Source: Dehalococcoidales bacterium (GTDB lineage Bacteria > Chloroflexota > Dehalococcoidia > Dehalococcoidales > Fen-1064). Taken from it: a stretch of DNA of 14,176 nt. The position numbers and the translations under genes were made by a program. The stretch is from NCBI GenBank assembly GCA_028712845.1, contig JAQTPO010000038.1, positions 1 to 14,176 on the forward strand, in the 5' to 3' direction. Each line of letters starts with the position of its first letter. Position 1 is the stretch's first letter. The notes under the pieces are model-generated. The model was not told where the DNA came from. It did not search any database and saw nothing but the letters and a program-made list of their open reading frames with translations. Below are positions 8,040 through 14,176 of this stretch, piece by piece.

Positions 8040-9127
8040 TTCATCTCCCATAAGACTTTTTCCACAATACCGGGGTTCACATCACCGGTAATAAACACCT
8101 GTCCGATCGACCGGGGCAAGATAAATCTTATCTTACCACTCTGCACCTTTTTATCATATCGCATTGCCTGCATTATCTGTTTTACTTCCAATTGCGGTTC
8201 CAATTGCGGTAATTTTGTCATCAATCCGGCCCTTTCGAGAAATGCCTGCAACCTGCTGACGTTTTTAAGCTCCATGAGACCGAGCTCTAAAGCTATCTTT
8301 GCCGCCGCTACCATCCCTATTGCAACTGCCTGACCGTGTGCAATCCGGAAATCGGAGACCGACTCCACGGCATGCCCTACCGTATGCCCGAAATTGAGGA
8401 TATTCCTCAAACCTGTATCTTTCTCGTCGTTTTCTACAACCTCTGCCTTAATTCGGGCTGACATGGAGACGATTGTCTCCAGCACATTATCATCCAATGT
8501 CCGAATCAGGTCAAGTGATTTTTCAAGGTAAGCAAAGAACTGCTCGTCTTTTATGACGGCACATTTGATAACTTCACTTAGACCATTGGTAAGTTCAGAG
8601 CGCGGAAGGGTTTTTAGCGCTGAAATATCCGAAATGACAGCCCTCGGCTGATAGAAAGCGCCGATTTCATTCTTTAATTTGCCGTGATTTACCGCCGTTT
8701 TGCCACCGATGCTGCTATCCACCTGCGCCAGTAGCGAGGTAGGCAACTGTACCAGCGGCACGCCTCTCATATAAGTAGCCGCAACAAAACCCGTCAGGTC
8801 GCCGATGACACCGCCGCCGAGCGCCAGTAACGGAGTCGTCCTCTCTGCGCCGGATTCCATCAGTTGCTGGTATAGTTTCCCCGCCGATTCCAGAGATTTA
8901 TATTCCTCTCCATCCGGGACTTCCAGCATAGTTGTTTTGAAGCCGCTATCAGTAATGTTCTGCTTCAAACCATTGCCATACAACTTTTTTACGGTGGGGT
9001 TGGTAATGACAACCGCTTTGTCACTAAAACCAAGCTCTTTCAGCAGTTGACCTGCCTGAGCAAGCGCACCACTGCCGATACGGATATCGTAGCTATTCTG
9101 TCCCAATCTGACATTAATTTTCTTCAT
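8036..9127 (-). CDS. aroB: 3-dehydroquinate synthase
   Basis: Cyclises DAHP to 3-dehydroquinate; NAD and a divalent metal are required in the family. The 363 residues carry the nucleotide-binding motif GGGVIGDLTGF (104-114), PTSLLAQVDSSIGGKTAVNH (129-148), and metal ligands E185 in GLSEVIK, H248 in NFGHTVGHA and H264 in AHGQAVAIG. Length is typical of bacterial AroB. The start ATG at 9125-9127 has only a weak GGA about 8 nt upstream. It is the second gene of the operon, separated from aroF by 144 bp that hold a palindromic repeat; its stop overlaps the preferred aroD start by 4 bp. Confidence 0.97.
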   Translation of the reverse strand: MKKINVRLGQNSYDIRIGSGALAQAGQLLKELGFSDKAVVITNPTVKKLYGNGLKQNITDSGFKTTMLEVPDGEEYKSLESAGKLYQQLMESGAERTTPLLALGGGVIGDLTGFVAATYMRGVPLVQLPTSLLAQVDSSIGGKTAVNHGKLKNEIGAFYQPRAVISDISALKTLPRSELTNGLSEVIKCAVIKDEQFFAYLEKSLDLIRTLDDNVLETIVSMSARIKAEVVENDEKDTGLRNILNFGHTVGHAVESVSDFRIAHGQAVAIGMVAAAKIALELGLMELKNVSRLQAFLERAGLMTKLPQLEPQLEVKQIMQAMRYDKKVQSGKIRFILPRSIGQVFITGDVNPGIVEKVLWEMK

Positions 9128-9180
9128 AATCTAAATCCAGGAAATTGCTAAGCCGGGGCTATTTTAAATACCACTCCACC

Positions 9181-9214
9181 TTGAGATTCTCCGTTCTTCT
9201 ACGGAAGGACTCAA
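9181..9214. repeat. REP-like palindromic intergenic element
   Basis: In the aroF-aroB gap, TTGAG (9181-9185) and TCCGT (9190-9194) pair with ACGGA (9201-9205) and CTCAA (9210-9214), around a 4x4 internal loop and a hexanucleotide loop. The flank CTCAAAATGAC resembles the GAGATTCT...CTCAGAATGAC phrase that I recall as a common dispersed repeat in Chloroflexi and some other genomes. Only one copy is in this window, so repeat status is inferred. There is no T tract on the minus strand after the hairpin, so it should not end transcription. It could affect mRNA stability between aroF and aroB. Confidence 0.45.
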
Positions 9215-9271
9215 AATGACAATTTTGGATAGCTCCGGTCCGGCACATAATACGAACGATACAATCAGGCG

Positions 9272-10336
9272 CTAGCCTCCGTTCTGCCTGTTACCAATCG
9301 CTTTGTGGATACCCTGACAGGCAGTGACGAGGTTTTTGAATTCATCGGGCGTAATCTGTTGTGGGCCATCTACCAGCGCCTCCGCCGGATTGTAGTGCAC
9401 TTCAATTATCAACCCGCAAGCGCCCGCCGCAACACTGGCACAGCTCAGGCTGAAAATAAGGTCACGGCGTCCCGCGGCATGGCTCGGGTCGACAATAACC
9501 GGCAGATAGGTCTCCTTCTGAATCACCGGCACCGCCGCCAGGTCCAGCGTGTATCTAGTATAGCTTTTACCTTTACCCAGTGGCAAGATACCCCGTTCGC
9601 AGAGGATGATGTCTCTATTTTCTTCCGCCACCATATACTCGGTGAAGGACAGAAATTCTTCAATCCCTGCGCCGAAATGGCGCTTGTACAGTATCGGTTT
9701 ACCGGTCCGGGCAACTTTGACCAGCAGGTCCTGGTCATACATATTCCTGGCGCCAATCTGGATAACGTCCACATATTTAGCAACCATTTCAACCTGTGAT
9801 TCCCCTCTAACTTCCGTTACCACCGGCATCTCGAATTTATCACCGGCTTCACGCAGCCAGCTCAACGCTTCGGTGGCGCCATCTTTCCCGTTTGCGCCTA
9901 ATCCCTGGAAAGAATGCACGGAACTACGCGGTTTGAAGATACCGCCCCTGAGCATCTGAGCGCCGGCTTTCTTCACGCCTTCGGCAATTCTGAACAACTG
10001 CTGTTTACTTTCGATTGCGCATGGTCCGGCGATGAAGGTTAATTTATCACCGCCGATTTCAATATCTCCGACTTTGATGACTCTGTGTTCGCTTTCGCCT
10101 GCCAGCCTGGCATATTCCCGGCTGATTAGTTTATAAGGTGTCTCGATCATCCTTGCCTCCTTTACTCCCGGTAACATGGCAAGGTGGTCAAATGATATTT
10201 TCCGCTCATCACCGATCAGCCCGATGATGGTGCGGTAATCTCCTTGAGAGACATCGGTACGAAGGCCCTTTTTCTCCACTTCATTTATTACAGCAGTAAT
10301 CTGTTCTTTGGTGGCATCGCTTTTCATAATTATCAT
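9272..10336 (-). CDS. aroF: 3-deoxy-7-phosphoheptulonate (DAHP) synthase, type I-beta with N-terminal regulatory domain
   Basis: Condenses PEP and erythrose 4-phosphate to DAHP, the first committed step. The preferred start is ATG 10334-10336 (MIIMKSDATK), with AGGAG seven to eight nt upstream, giving 354 residues. A TTG 39 nt earlier lies in the terminator tail and has no support. Residues 1-70 form the ferredoxin-like domain known from the Thermotoga enzyme, where it mediates Tyr/Phe feedback. The barrel has AGPCAIES with metal ligand C106, KPRSSVHSFQG (a variant of the usual KPRTSPYSFQG), QIGARNM, DPSHAAGRRD with H286, IEVHYNP with E312, and VDGPQ with D323. It is the first structural gene of the operon and follows the leader-peptide attenuator, so it is probably controlled both by transcript termination and allosterically. 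Confidence 0.95.
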   Translation of the reverse strand: MIIMKSDATKEQITAVINEVEKKGLRTDVSQGDYRTIIGLIGDERKISFDHLAMLPGVKEARMIETPYKLISREYARLAGESEHRVIKVGDIEIGGDKLTFIAGPCAIESKQQLFRIAEGVKKAGAQMLRGGIFKPRSSVHSFQGLGANGKDGATEALSWLREAGDKFEMPVVTEVRGESQVEMVAKYVDVIQIGARNMYDQDLLVKVARTGKPILYKRHFGAGIEEFLSFTEYMVAEENRDIILCERGILPLGKGKSYTRYTLDLAAVPVIQKETYLPVIVDPSHAAGRRDLIFSLSCASVAAGACGLIIEVHYNPAEALVDGPQQITPDEFKNLVTACQGIHKAIGNRQNGG

Positions 10337-10373
10337 TTCTGCTCTCCTGTTTATTAATTTTAGGCAATTGCCC

Positions 10374-10407
10374 AAAAAGAAAGAACCCTCTGCTTGAGAG
10401 GGTTCTT
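10374..10407 (-). terminator. Leader terminator of the aro operon (attenuator 3:4 hairpin)
   Basis: On the minus strand AAGAACCCTCT (10407-10397) and AGAGGGTTCTT (10391-10381) form a perfect 11-bp stem with a CAAGC loop, followed directly by TCTTTTT (10380-10374). This is a complete intrinsic terminator placed between the promoter/leader ORF and the aroF start, 38 nt before the aroF ATG. A terminator in that place only makes sense if readthrough is controlled. Confidence 0.9.
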
Positions 10408-10531
10408 CGTAATTTCTATCCGGGTCTATATACTTTTAATCTGTTTTTTCACACAAACACCTCTCAAGCGCACTTTCGTGCCCCCAAAACATAAAATAGT
10501 AATAGTAGTATTTTTGAGAGATGTCTAACAT
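10381..10531 (-). promoter_or_regulatory. Transcription attenuator with three exclusive RNA pairings
   Basis: Segment 1, ACATCTCTCAA (10524-10514), can pair with segment 2, TTGAGAGGTGT (10467-10457), giving 11 bp with one G-U. Segment 2 as GCTTGAGAGG (10469-10460) can pair perfectly over 10 bp with segment 3, CCTCTCAAGC (10401-10392). Segment 3 contains the top half of the terminator 5' arm plus its loop, so 2:3 excludes 3:4. A small GCAC-GAAA-GTGC hairpin (10481-10470) lies in the 1:2 loop. Segment 1 spans leader codons 3-6, just before the Tyr run. A ribosome waiting there would cover segment 1, free segment 2 and favour the antiterminator; fast or absent translation would favour 1:2 and termination. 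Pairings are seen directly; the mechanism is inferred from classical attenuators. Confidence 0.85.
10436..10531 (-). CDS. Aromatic amino acid leader peptide (31 aa)
   Basis: A short ORF starts at ATG 10531-10529, about 11 nt after the predicted transcription start, and ends with TAA at 10436. It begins MLDISQK, then has five consecutive tyrosine codons (TAC TAC TAT TAC TAT), followed by Phe-Met-Phe-Trp-Gly; the rest (HESALERCLCEKTD) overlaps segment 2 of the attenuator. Eight of nine codons from 8 to 16 encode aromatic residues, matching the products of the downstream operon (Tyr and Phe directly, Trp via chorismate). A modest Shine-Dalgarno sequence, AGG, lies 7 nt upstream. The peptide itself probably has no function beyond ribosome pausing. 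It resembles the trp, phe and his leader peptides of enteric bacteria in design, not in sequence. Confidence 0.88.
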   Translation of the reverse strand: MLDISQKYYYYYFMFWGHESALERCLCEKTD

Positions 10532-10548
10532 CTGTTTACCTATTTAGC

Positions 10549-10577
10549 ACTCTATCACAGGTAGATGACTTTGTCAA
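10549..10577 (-). promoter_or_regulatory. Promoter of the aro operon
   Basis: On the minus strand, a consensus -35 TTGACA (10577-10572), a 17-bp spacer and TAGAGT (10554-10549) preceded by TGA form an extended -10 promoter. The predicted start of transcription is near 10541-10543, giving a leader RNA of about 205 nt before the aroF ATG. It is the only good promoter seen upstream of the nine aro genes, so one transcript for all is likely. Confidence 0.8.
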
Positions 10578-10642
10578 ACTGCATCCTAATGTTCCGATAT
10601 ACAATTTCCGGAATATGTCAGAGAATATATTAAGTACAAAAC

Positions 10643-10677
10643 AAAAGCCCCTTCCTTTTTAGGGGAAGGGGCTTTTT
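10643..10677 (-). terminator. Intrinsic terminator of acs
   Basis: AAAAGCCCCTTCC (10643-10655) pairs perfectly over 13 bp with GGAAGGGGCTTTT (10664-10676) around an 8-nt loop, 28 nt beyond the acs stop. On the minus strand the stem ends in CTTTTGTTTT, a good U tract, and the plus strand also has a T run. It separates acs transcription from the aro promoter 66 nt further on. The stretch 10578-10642 between them shows only an 8-bp TTCCGGAA palindrome. Confidence 0.9.
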
Positions 10678-10704
10678 AATACTCTTTGTTCAGGTTATAG
10701 GGGT

Positions 10705-12678
10705 TTAGAGTCTTTCTTGGACCAGAGTATCCACTACCGATGGGTCAGCCAGCGTGCTGGTATCACCCAGGTTGCCGACATCACCGGCGGAAATCTTGGT
10801 GAGAATACGGCGCATAATCTTGCCGCTTCTGGTCTTGGGTAGAGCATCGGCGAATTGAATCTTATCGGGTGAAGCGATAGGACCGATCTGCTTGCGTACC
10901 CATGCTACCAGTTCTTTCTTCAGGTCTTCGCTCTTGGCAACGCCGACCTTCAAGGTAACGAAGGCATAAATACCTTCGCCCTTGATGGGATGAGGCATAC
11001 CCACGACAGCCGCTTCGGCAACTTTAGGATGTGCTACAAAAGCGCTCTCTACTTCAGCCGTGCCGATACGATGGCCGGAAACCTTGATGACATCGTCGAT
11101 ACGGCCCATCAGCCAGTAATAGCCATCCTCGTCTTTTCTGGCGCCATCACCCGTGGTATAGACACCAGGGAACCGGGTGAAATAGGTATTCTTGAATCTG
11201 GCATCGTCACCATAGACACGCCGCATCAATCCGGGCCAGGAGTGCTTGATAACCAGATAGCCGCCCTCATTGACGCCAACAGGAGTACCGTCTTCTCTGA
11301 CAATCGCCGGCTCGATACCGGGGAACGGCACCGTTGCAGAACCTGGCTTCAGGGGTACGGCACCGGGTAGTGGGGTAATGAGAATGCCGCCGGTCTCTGT
11401 CTGCCACCAGGTATCAACGATGGGGCATCTACCCTTACCGATAATATTGTAGTACCACATCCAGGCTTCGGGATTAATAGGTTCACCAACCGAACCGAGA
11501 ATACGCAGACAGCTCATATCGCGCTTATTGGGATAGTCATCGCCTTCTCTCATGATAGAACGGATGGCGGTGGGTGCAGTGTAGAAAATATTGACGCGGT
11601 ATTTTTCAATGATTTCCCAGAATCTATCGGGATTAGGATAATTGGGGATACCTTCGAACATGACACTGGTGGCGCCGGCAGCGAGCGGGCCATAAACGAT
11701 GTAGCTGTGCCCGGTTATCCAGCCGATATCAGCTGTGCACCAGAATGTATCTTCTTCTTTATAATCGAAAATCCATTTGAACGTCTGGAAAGTATAGAGT
11801 AAATAACCCGCCTGGGTATGAAGGACACCCTTGGGCTTACCGGTGCTGCCTGAGGTATAAAGAATGAACAGGGGGTCCTCAGAATCCATTTGCTCCGGTT
11901 CGCATTTGATACTGATATCCGGGGCTGCCATCAGTTCATGGTACCACTGGTCTCTGCCGGGTTGTAGTTTGACATCGGCATTGGCACGTTTCACGACAAC
12001 CACATCTTTAACCTTGGGGCAGGATTTTAAAGCTTCATCGGCATTATCTTTACTCTTGACAACCTTGCCACCGCGATAATAGCCGTCACTGCAGACAAGC
12101 AGAGAGGAGTCGCAGTTAACAATCCTATCCTTGAGTGCGTCAGCACTGAACCCGCCGAAAACAACCATATGAATTGCACCGATGCGTGCACAAGCAAGGC
12201 AAGTAACAACCAACTCAGGAATCATAGGAAGGTAAACAGAAACCCGGTCGCCTTTCTTAACGCCCAGCTTCCTGAGCACGTTGGCGAACTTATTCACTTC
12301 ATTCGATAATTCCTGGTAGGTAAAAGTCCGGCTGTCACCGATGTCACCTTCCCAGATGAGTGCCGCTTTGTTCTTACGTGCGGTCTTGAGGTGACGGTCA
12401 AGACAGTTGTAGGCAACATTCAACTTACCGCCGACAAACCACTCGTGCTTGGCTTCAGTGAAATCCTCCACCCGCACCTTGTCCCATTTCTTGAACCAGT
12501 CGAGTTGCTCTGCCATCTTTCCCCAGAAAGCCTCCGGGTCATCGATGGACTCTTGATAAATTTTCTTGTACTGAGCCATGCTCTTGATATAAGCCTGTTT
12601 GCTCAGCTCTTTAGAAGGTTTGAAGACCCTCTTTTCCTCCATCATGGAGGTAATGCCTTTTTCTACCGTTTCAGCCAT
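10705..12678 (-). CDS. acs: Acetyl-CoA synthetase, AMP-forming
   Basis: Activates acetate with ATP and CoA to acetyl-CoA via acetyl-AMP in the cytoplasm. At 657 residues it matches the Acs family length. Motifs in order: an N-terminal ACS_N region with [16 protein letters not shown], the P-loop-like [14 protein letters not shown] (274-287), the substrate pocket [10 protein letters not shown] (422-431, with the tryptophans that favour acetate), [22 protein letters not shown] (508 onward), the hinge and CoA region [12 protein letters not shown] (531-542), and catalytic K620 in [11 protein letters not shown]. That lysine is the usual target of reversible acetylation. ATG has GGAG 7 nt upstream. 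It is a single-gene unit with its own terminator and a good promoter, and probably supports acetate assimilation. Propionyl-CoA synthetase is the main alternative but less likely. Confidence 0.95.
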   Translation of the reverse strand: MAETVEKGITSMMEEKRVFKPSKELSKQAYIKSMAQYKKIYQESIDDPEAFWGKMAEQLDWFKKWDKVRVEDFTEAKHEWFVGGKLNVAYNCLDRHLKTARKNKAALIWEGDIGDSRTFTYQELSNEVNKFANVLRKLGVKKGDRVSVYLPMIPELVVTCLACARIGAIHMVVFGGFSADALKDRIVNCDSSLLVCSDGYYRGGKVVKSKDNADEALKSCPKVKDVVVVKRANADVKLQPGRDQWYHELMAAPDISIKCEPEQMDSEDPLFILYTSGSTGKPKGVLHTQAGYLLYTFQTFKWIFDYKEEDTFWCTADIGWITGHSYIVYGPLAAGATSVMFEGIPNYPNPDRFWEIIEKYRVNIFYTAPTAIRSIMREGDDYPNKRDMSCLRILGSVGEPINPEAWMWYYNIIGKGRCPIVDTWWQTETGGILITPLPGAVPLKPGSATVPFPGIEPAIVREDGTPVGVNEGGYLVIKHSWPGLMRRVYGDDARFKNTYFTRFPGVYTTGDGARKDEDGYYWLMGRIDDVIKVSGHRIGTAEVESAFVAHPKVAEAAVVGMPHPIKGEGIYAFVTLKVGVAKSEDLKKELVAWVRKQIGPIASPDKIQFADALPKTRSGKIMRRILTKISAGDVGNLGDTSTLADPSVVDTLVQERL

Positions 12679-12803
12679 GTTTTTACTCCAAATAACTCCT
12701 TAATTTATTTGCGGCAGTCAATACCTGCCTGATTTCACAATACTACAGATGGGGTGTTTCAATGTGTAAAATCTGCTGTCGTCTTCTACTCAAGCTTCAA
12801 GGT

Positions 12804-12833
12804 ATTTTACTACGGGAAGACTTGACGAGTCAA
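12804..12833 (-). promoter_or_regulatory. acs promoter with palindromic operator candidate
   Basis: On the minus strand TTGACT (12833-12828), an 18-bp spacer and TAAAAT (12809-12804) form a good promoter, each hexamer matching 5 of 6. The predicted start is near 12797, about 120 nt before the acs ATG. The -35 is embedded in the palindrome TTGACTCGTCAA (12822-12833), suitable for a repressor. A 5-bp GGCAG/CTGCC hairpin (12713-12729) sits in the 5' leader without a T run. Between 12834 and the fabH stop there is weak secondary structure, GTGGG/CCCAC, but no clear terminator, so fabH readthrough into acs is possible. Confidence 0.55.
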
Positions 12834-12912
12834 TTCAATTAGTGGGGTTCAGCATGGTTTACGCCATTTTCCCAAGCTAGCCCACCAAAAGAATCCGCCA
12901 AATTACGTATCC

Positions 12913-13914
12913 TCAAACGCCCCAGCGCATAAGGAAAGCGCCCCAGGTAAATCCGGAACCAAAGGCAGCCACCAGCAGCAGCGAACCTTTTTTGAGACGA
13001 CCGTCCTGACGGCTTTCGCACATGCAAATGGGGATAGTGGCGGCAGTGGTATTGCCATAGCGGGCGATATTGGACACAACCTTCTCATCGGGGAGCCCCA
13101 TCTTAGCCGCAACCATCCTGGTGATACGTTCGTTTGCCTGATGGGGAATGAAAAGGTCCACATCTTCAATGTTGTGACCTGTCTTTTCCAGCACTTCATC
13201 GATAGCTTCACAAAACCGAGGGACAGCGTGCTTGAAAACACCCCGCCCGTCCATCTGTGGATAATGTTCGCCCCGTTCCATCATTTCCTGGTTAATCCTG
13301 CCGCGAACTCTGCCATAGGGAGCCGGAAGCCAGAGTTTATCATAGTATTCTCCCTGAGCATGCAGGACAAAGTCCAATACGCCATCGTCCTCTTTCTCAG
13401 TCGGCGCCATTACTACTGCGCCGGCGCCATCGCCGAAGAGCACAGCCACATCACGACCGCGGGTTGTGAAATCAAGTCCCGTAGAATGGACCTCCGCGCC
13501 TATGACCAGAATATGATTGCACCAGCCGGTACGGATAAAACGGTCGGCAACGGCTACCGCATAAACAAAGCCGGTGCACTGCTGGCGGATGTCCAAGGCG
13601 GGAATTGTACCAAAAGACATCTTGCTTTGCAGAACACAGCCGGAGCCGGGGAAGAAGACATCGGGGTTAAGAGTGGCAAAGATAATCATGTCTATATCCT
13701 GGTTGGTCATCCCTGCATCGGCAATAGCACGCTCCGCCGCAATTTTAGCCAGGTCTGCGGCGCCGATTCCATCATCCGCAATGTGGCGCTGTTTGATGCC
13801 GGTCCGTTCTTGAATCCACTCGTCTGACGTATCCATCAGTTTGGTCAGGTCGTCGTTCGTCCAGATTGCAGGCGGCACATAAAAACCGGTCCCGATAATG
13901 GTGGAGCGTCTCAT
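12913..13914 (-). CDS. fabH: 3-oxoacyl-ACP synthase III (FabH-type ketosynthase)
   Basis: Condenses an acyl-CoA primer with malonyl-ACP to start fatty-acid synthesis. The thiolase-fold enzyme has 333 residues. The Cys-His-Asn triad is C113 in DIRQQCTGF, H258 in FIPHQANERI and N288 in ARYGNTTAATIP. Other family signatures are TSDEWIQERTGIKQRH (29-44), VLFGDGAGAVV (158-168) and the C-terminal AAFGSGFTWGA. A tract of about 25 residues around 188-224 (EYYDKLWLPAPYG and RINQEMMERGEHYPQMDG) fits the loop of the longer FabH variants. The ATG has AAGGAG 9 nt upstream. Primer chain length cannot be read from sequence. Some relatives make non-standard acyl products, so the gene symbol is a family assignment. 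No acyl-carrier or other fab gene is nearby. Confidence 0.88.
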   Translation of the reverse strand: MRRSTIIGTGFYVPPAIWTNDDLTKLMDTSDEWIQERTGIKQRHIADDGIGAADLAKIAAERAIADAGMTNQDIDMIIFATLNPDVFFPGSGCVLQSKMSFGTIPALDIRQQCTGFVYAVAVADRFIRTGWCNHILVIGAEVHSTGLDFTTRGRDVAVLFGDGAGAVVMAPTEKEDDGVLDFVLHAQGEYYDKLWLPAPYGRVRGRINQEMMERGEHYPQMDGRGVFKHAVPRFCEAIDEVLEKTGHNIEDVDLFIPHQANERITRMVAAKMGLPDEKVVSNIARYGNTTAATIPICMCESRQDGRLKKGSLLLVAAFGSGFTWGAFLMRWGV

Positions 13915-13953
13915 CGATTAATTCTCCTTGTTAACTCTTAGCAGTAATGTTCT

Positions 13954-13983
13954 ATTGTAGAAGCATTATGCCGTCTTTTGCAA
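13954..13983 (-). promoter_or_regulatory. Probable fabH promoter
   Basis: On the minus strand TTGCAA (13983-13978), 18 bp and TACAAT (13959-13954) give a moderate promoter whose start would fall near 13947, about 33 nt before the fabH ATG and upstream of the AAGGAG site. A second -10-like TATAAA lies further upstream (near 13990-14000). Assignment is by consensus only. Confidence 0.45.
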
Positions 13984-14078
13984 GAGCTATTTATACCGGA
14001 TGCTGTATATTTTTGGTTAAGAAGCAAAGATAAGAAAACGAGGCCATAAGCAACCAGTACCCCGACCCATTCAATTTA

Positions 14079-14108
14079 TTGACAATACTTCGTAAATTGT
14101 GCTATTTT
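14079..14108 (+). promoter_or_regulatory. Outward plus-strand promoter at window end
   Basis: TTGACA (14079-14084), an 18-bp spacer and TATTTT (14103-14108) preceded by TGC form a promoter with a perfect -35 and an extended -10. Transcription would start near 14115 and leave the window, divergent from fabH. No credible long ORF begins before the window ends; the ATG near 14117 gives only 17 codons. The downstream transcript is unknown. Confidence 0.55.
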
Positions 14109-14156
14109 ACCTCTTGATGATGAGACAAATGCTTTCCCTCACACTTACCGGCACAT

Positions 14157-14172
14157 ACTCAGGTAACTGAGT
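14157..14172 (+). other. Small hairpin in the outgoing leader
   Basis: ACTCAG (14157-14162), loop GTAA and CTGAGT (14167-14172) form a perfect 6-bp stem with a GNRA-type tetraloop about 40 nt after the predicted transcription start. It could be part of a structured 5' leader or RNA gene that continues past the window; I recognise no known riboswitch or RNA family from what is visible. Confidence 0.35.
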
Positions 14173-14176
14173 GGGT

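Noticed and set aside
8040..8051. Upstream in-frame ATG for aroD giving four extra residues.
   Set aside because: It has no ribosome binding site, while the ATG at 8039 has GGGAG at 5 nt and gives the 4-bp ATGA overlap seen elsewhere in the operon.
12839..13027. A 62-codon minus-strand frame spanning the end of fabH.
   Set aside because: It overlaps the fabH C terminus in another frame, has low-complexity, arginine-rich shadow composition and no ribosome binding site.
13141..13827. A 228-codon plus-strand open frame opposite fabH.
   Set aside because: It lies entirely antisense to a gene with full catalytic motifs, shows no recognisable domain, and is a typical shadow frame.
14117..14170. 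Short ORF (17 codons) after the outgoing promoter as another leader peptide.
   Set aside because: It has no ribosome binding site, no enriched amino acid codons, and the downstream gene is not visible.

Overview
The window is a moderate-GC bacterial chromosome segment. I infer class Dehalococcoidia (Chloroflexota), because a single-strand block ordered aroF-aroB-aroD-aroE-aroK-aroA-aroC-pheA-tyrA matches my memory of Dehalococcoides-type genomes, and because several encoded enzymes look archaeal/Chloroflexi-like. No rRNA, tRNA, CRISPR array, transposase or integrase was seen.

Layout. (1) Nucleotides 2-1295, plus strand: the 3' part of a sensor histidine kinase gene and an OmpR/PhoB-type response regulator. 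(2) 1296-1708: a 413-bp gap holding a run of 11-bp-spaced TWACCT repeats (candidate response-regulator site), a 12-bp palindrome, a 38-codon small ORF with a strong ribosome binding site, and a long hairpin between convergent transcription units. (3) 1709-10336, minus strand: nine genes for the whole shikimate pathway plus the phenylalanine and tyrosine branches. Reading with transcription, gene order equals reaction order: DAHP synthase, DHQ synthase, DHQ dehydratase, shikimate dehydrogenase, shikimate kinase, EPSP synthase, chorismate synthase, chorismate mutase/prephenate dehydratase, prephenate dehydrogenase. Most junctions overlap by 4-20 bp; the exceptions are a 144-bp aroF-aroB gap with a palindromic repeat and a 21-bp pheA-tyrA gap. 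(4) 10337-10704: the operon control region and the acs terminator. (5) 10705-12678, minus strand: AMP-forming acetyl-CoA synthetase. (6) 12913-13914, minus strand: a FabH-type 3-oxoacyl-ACP synthase III. (7) 13915-14176: a probable fabH promoter and, on the plus strand, a strong promoter firing out of the window.

The most notable element is upstream of aroF. A TTGACA/extended -10 promoter is followed at once by an unannotated 31-codon leader ORF carrying five consecutive Tyr codons, then Phe-Met-Phe-Trp. After it comes an 11-bp perfect intrinsic terminator with a T-rich tail. Three RNA segments can form mutually exclusive 1:2, 2:3 and 3:4 pairings. This is the layout of a translation-dependent transcription attenuator that senses aromatic amino acids and gates the whole pathway.

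The aro operon makes chorismate and channels it to Phe and Tyr. Acs feeds acetyl-CoA to central metabolism, and FabH uses an acyl-CoA primer (classically acetyl-CoA) to start fatty-acid chains; that link is an inference from adjacency.
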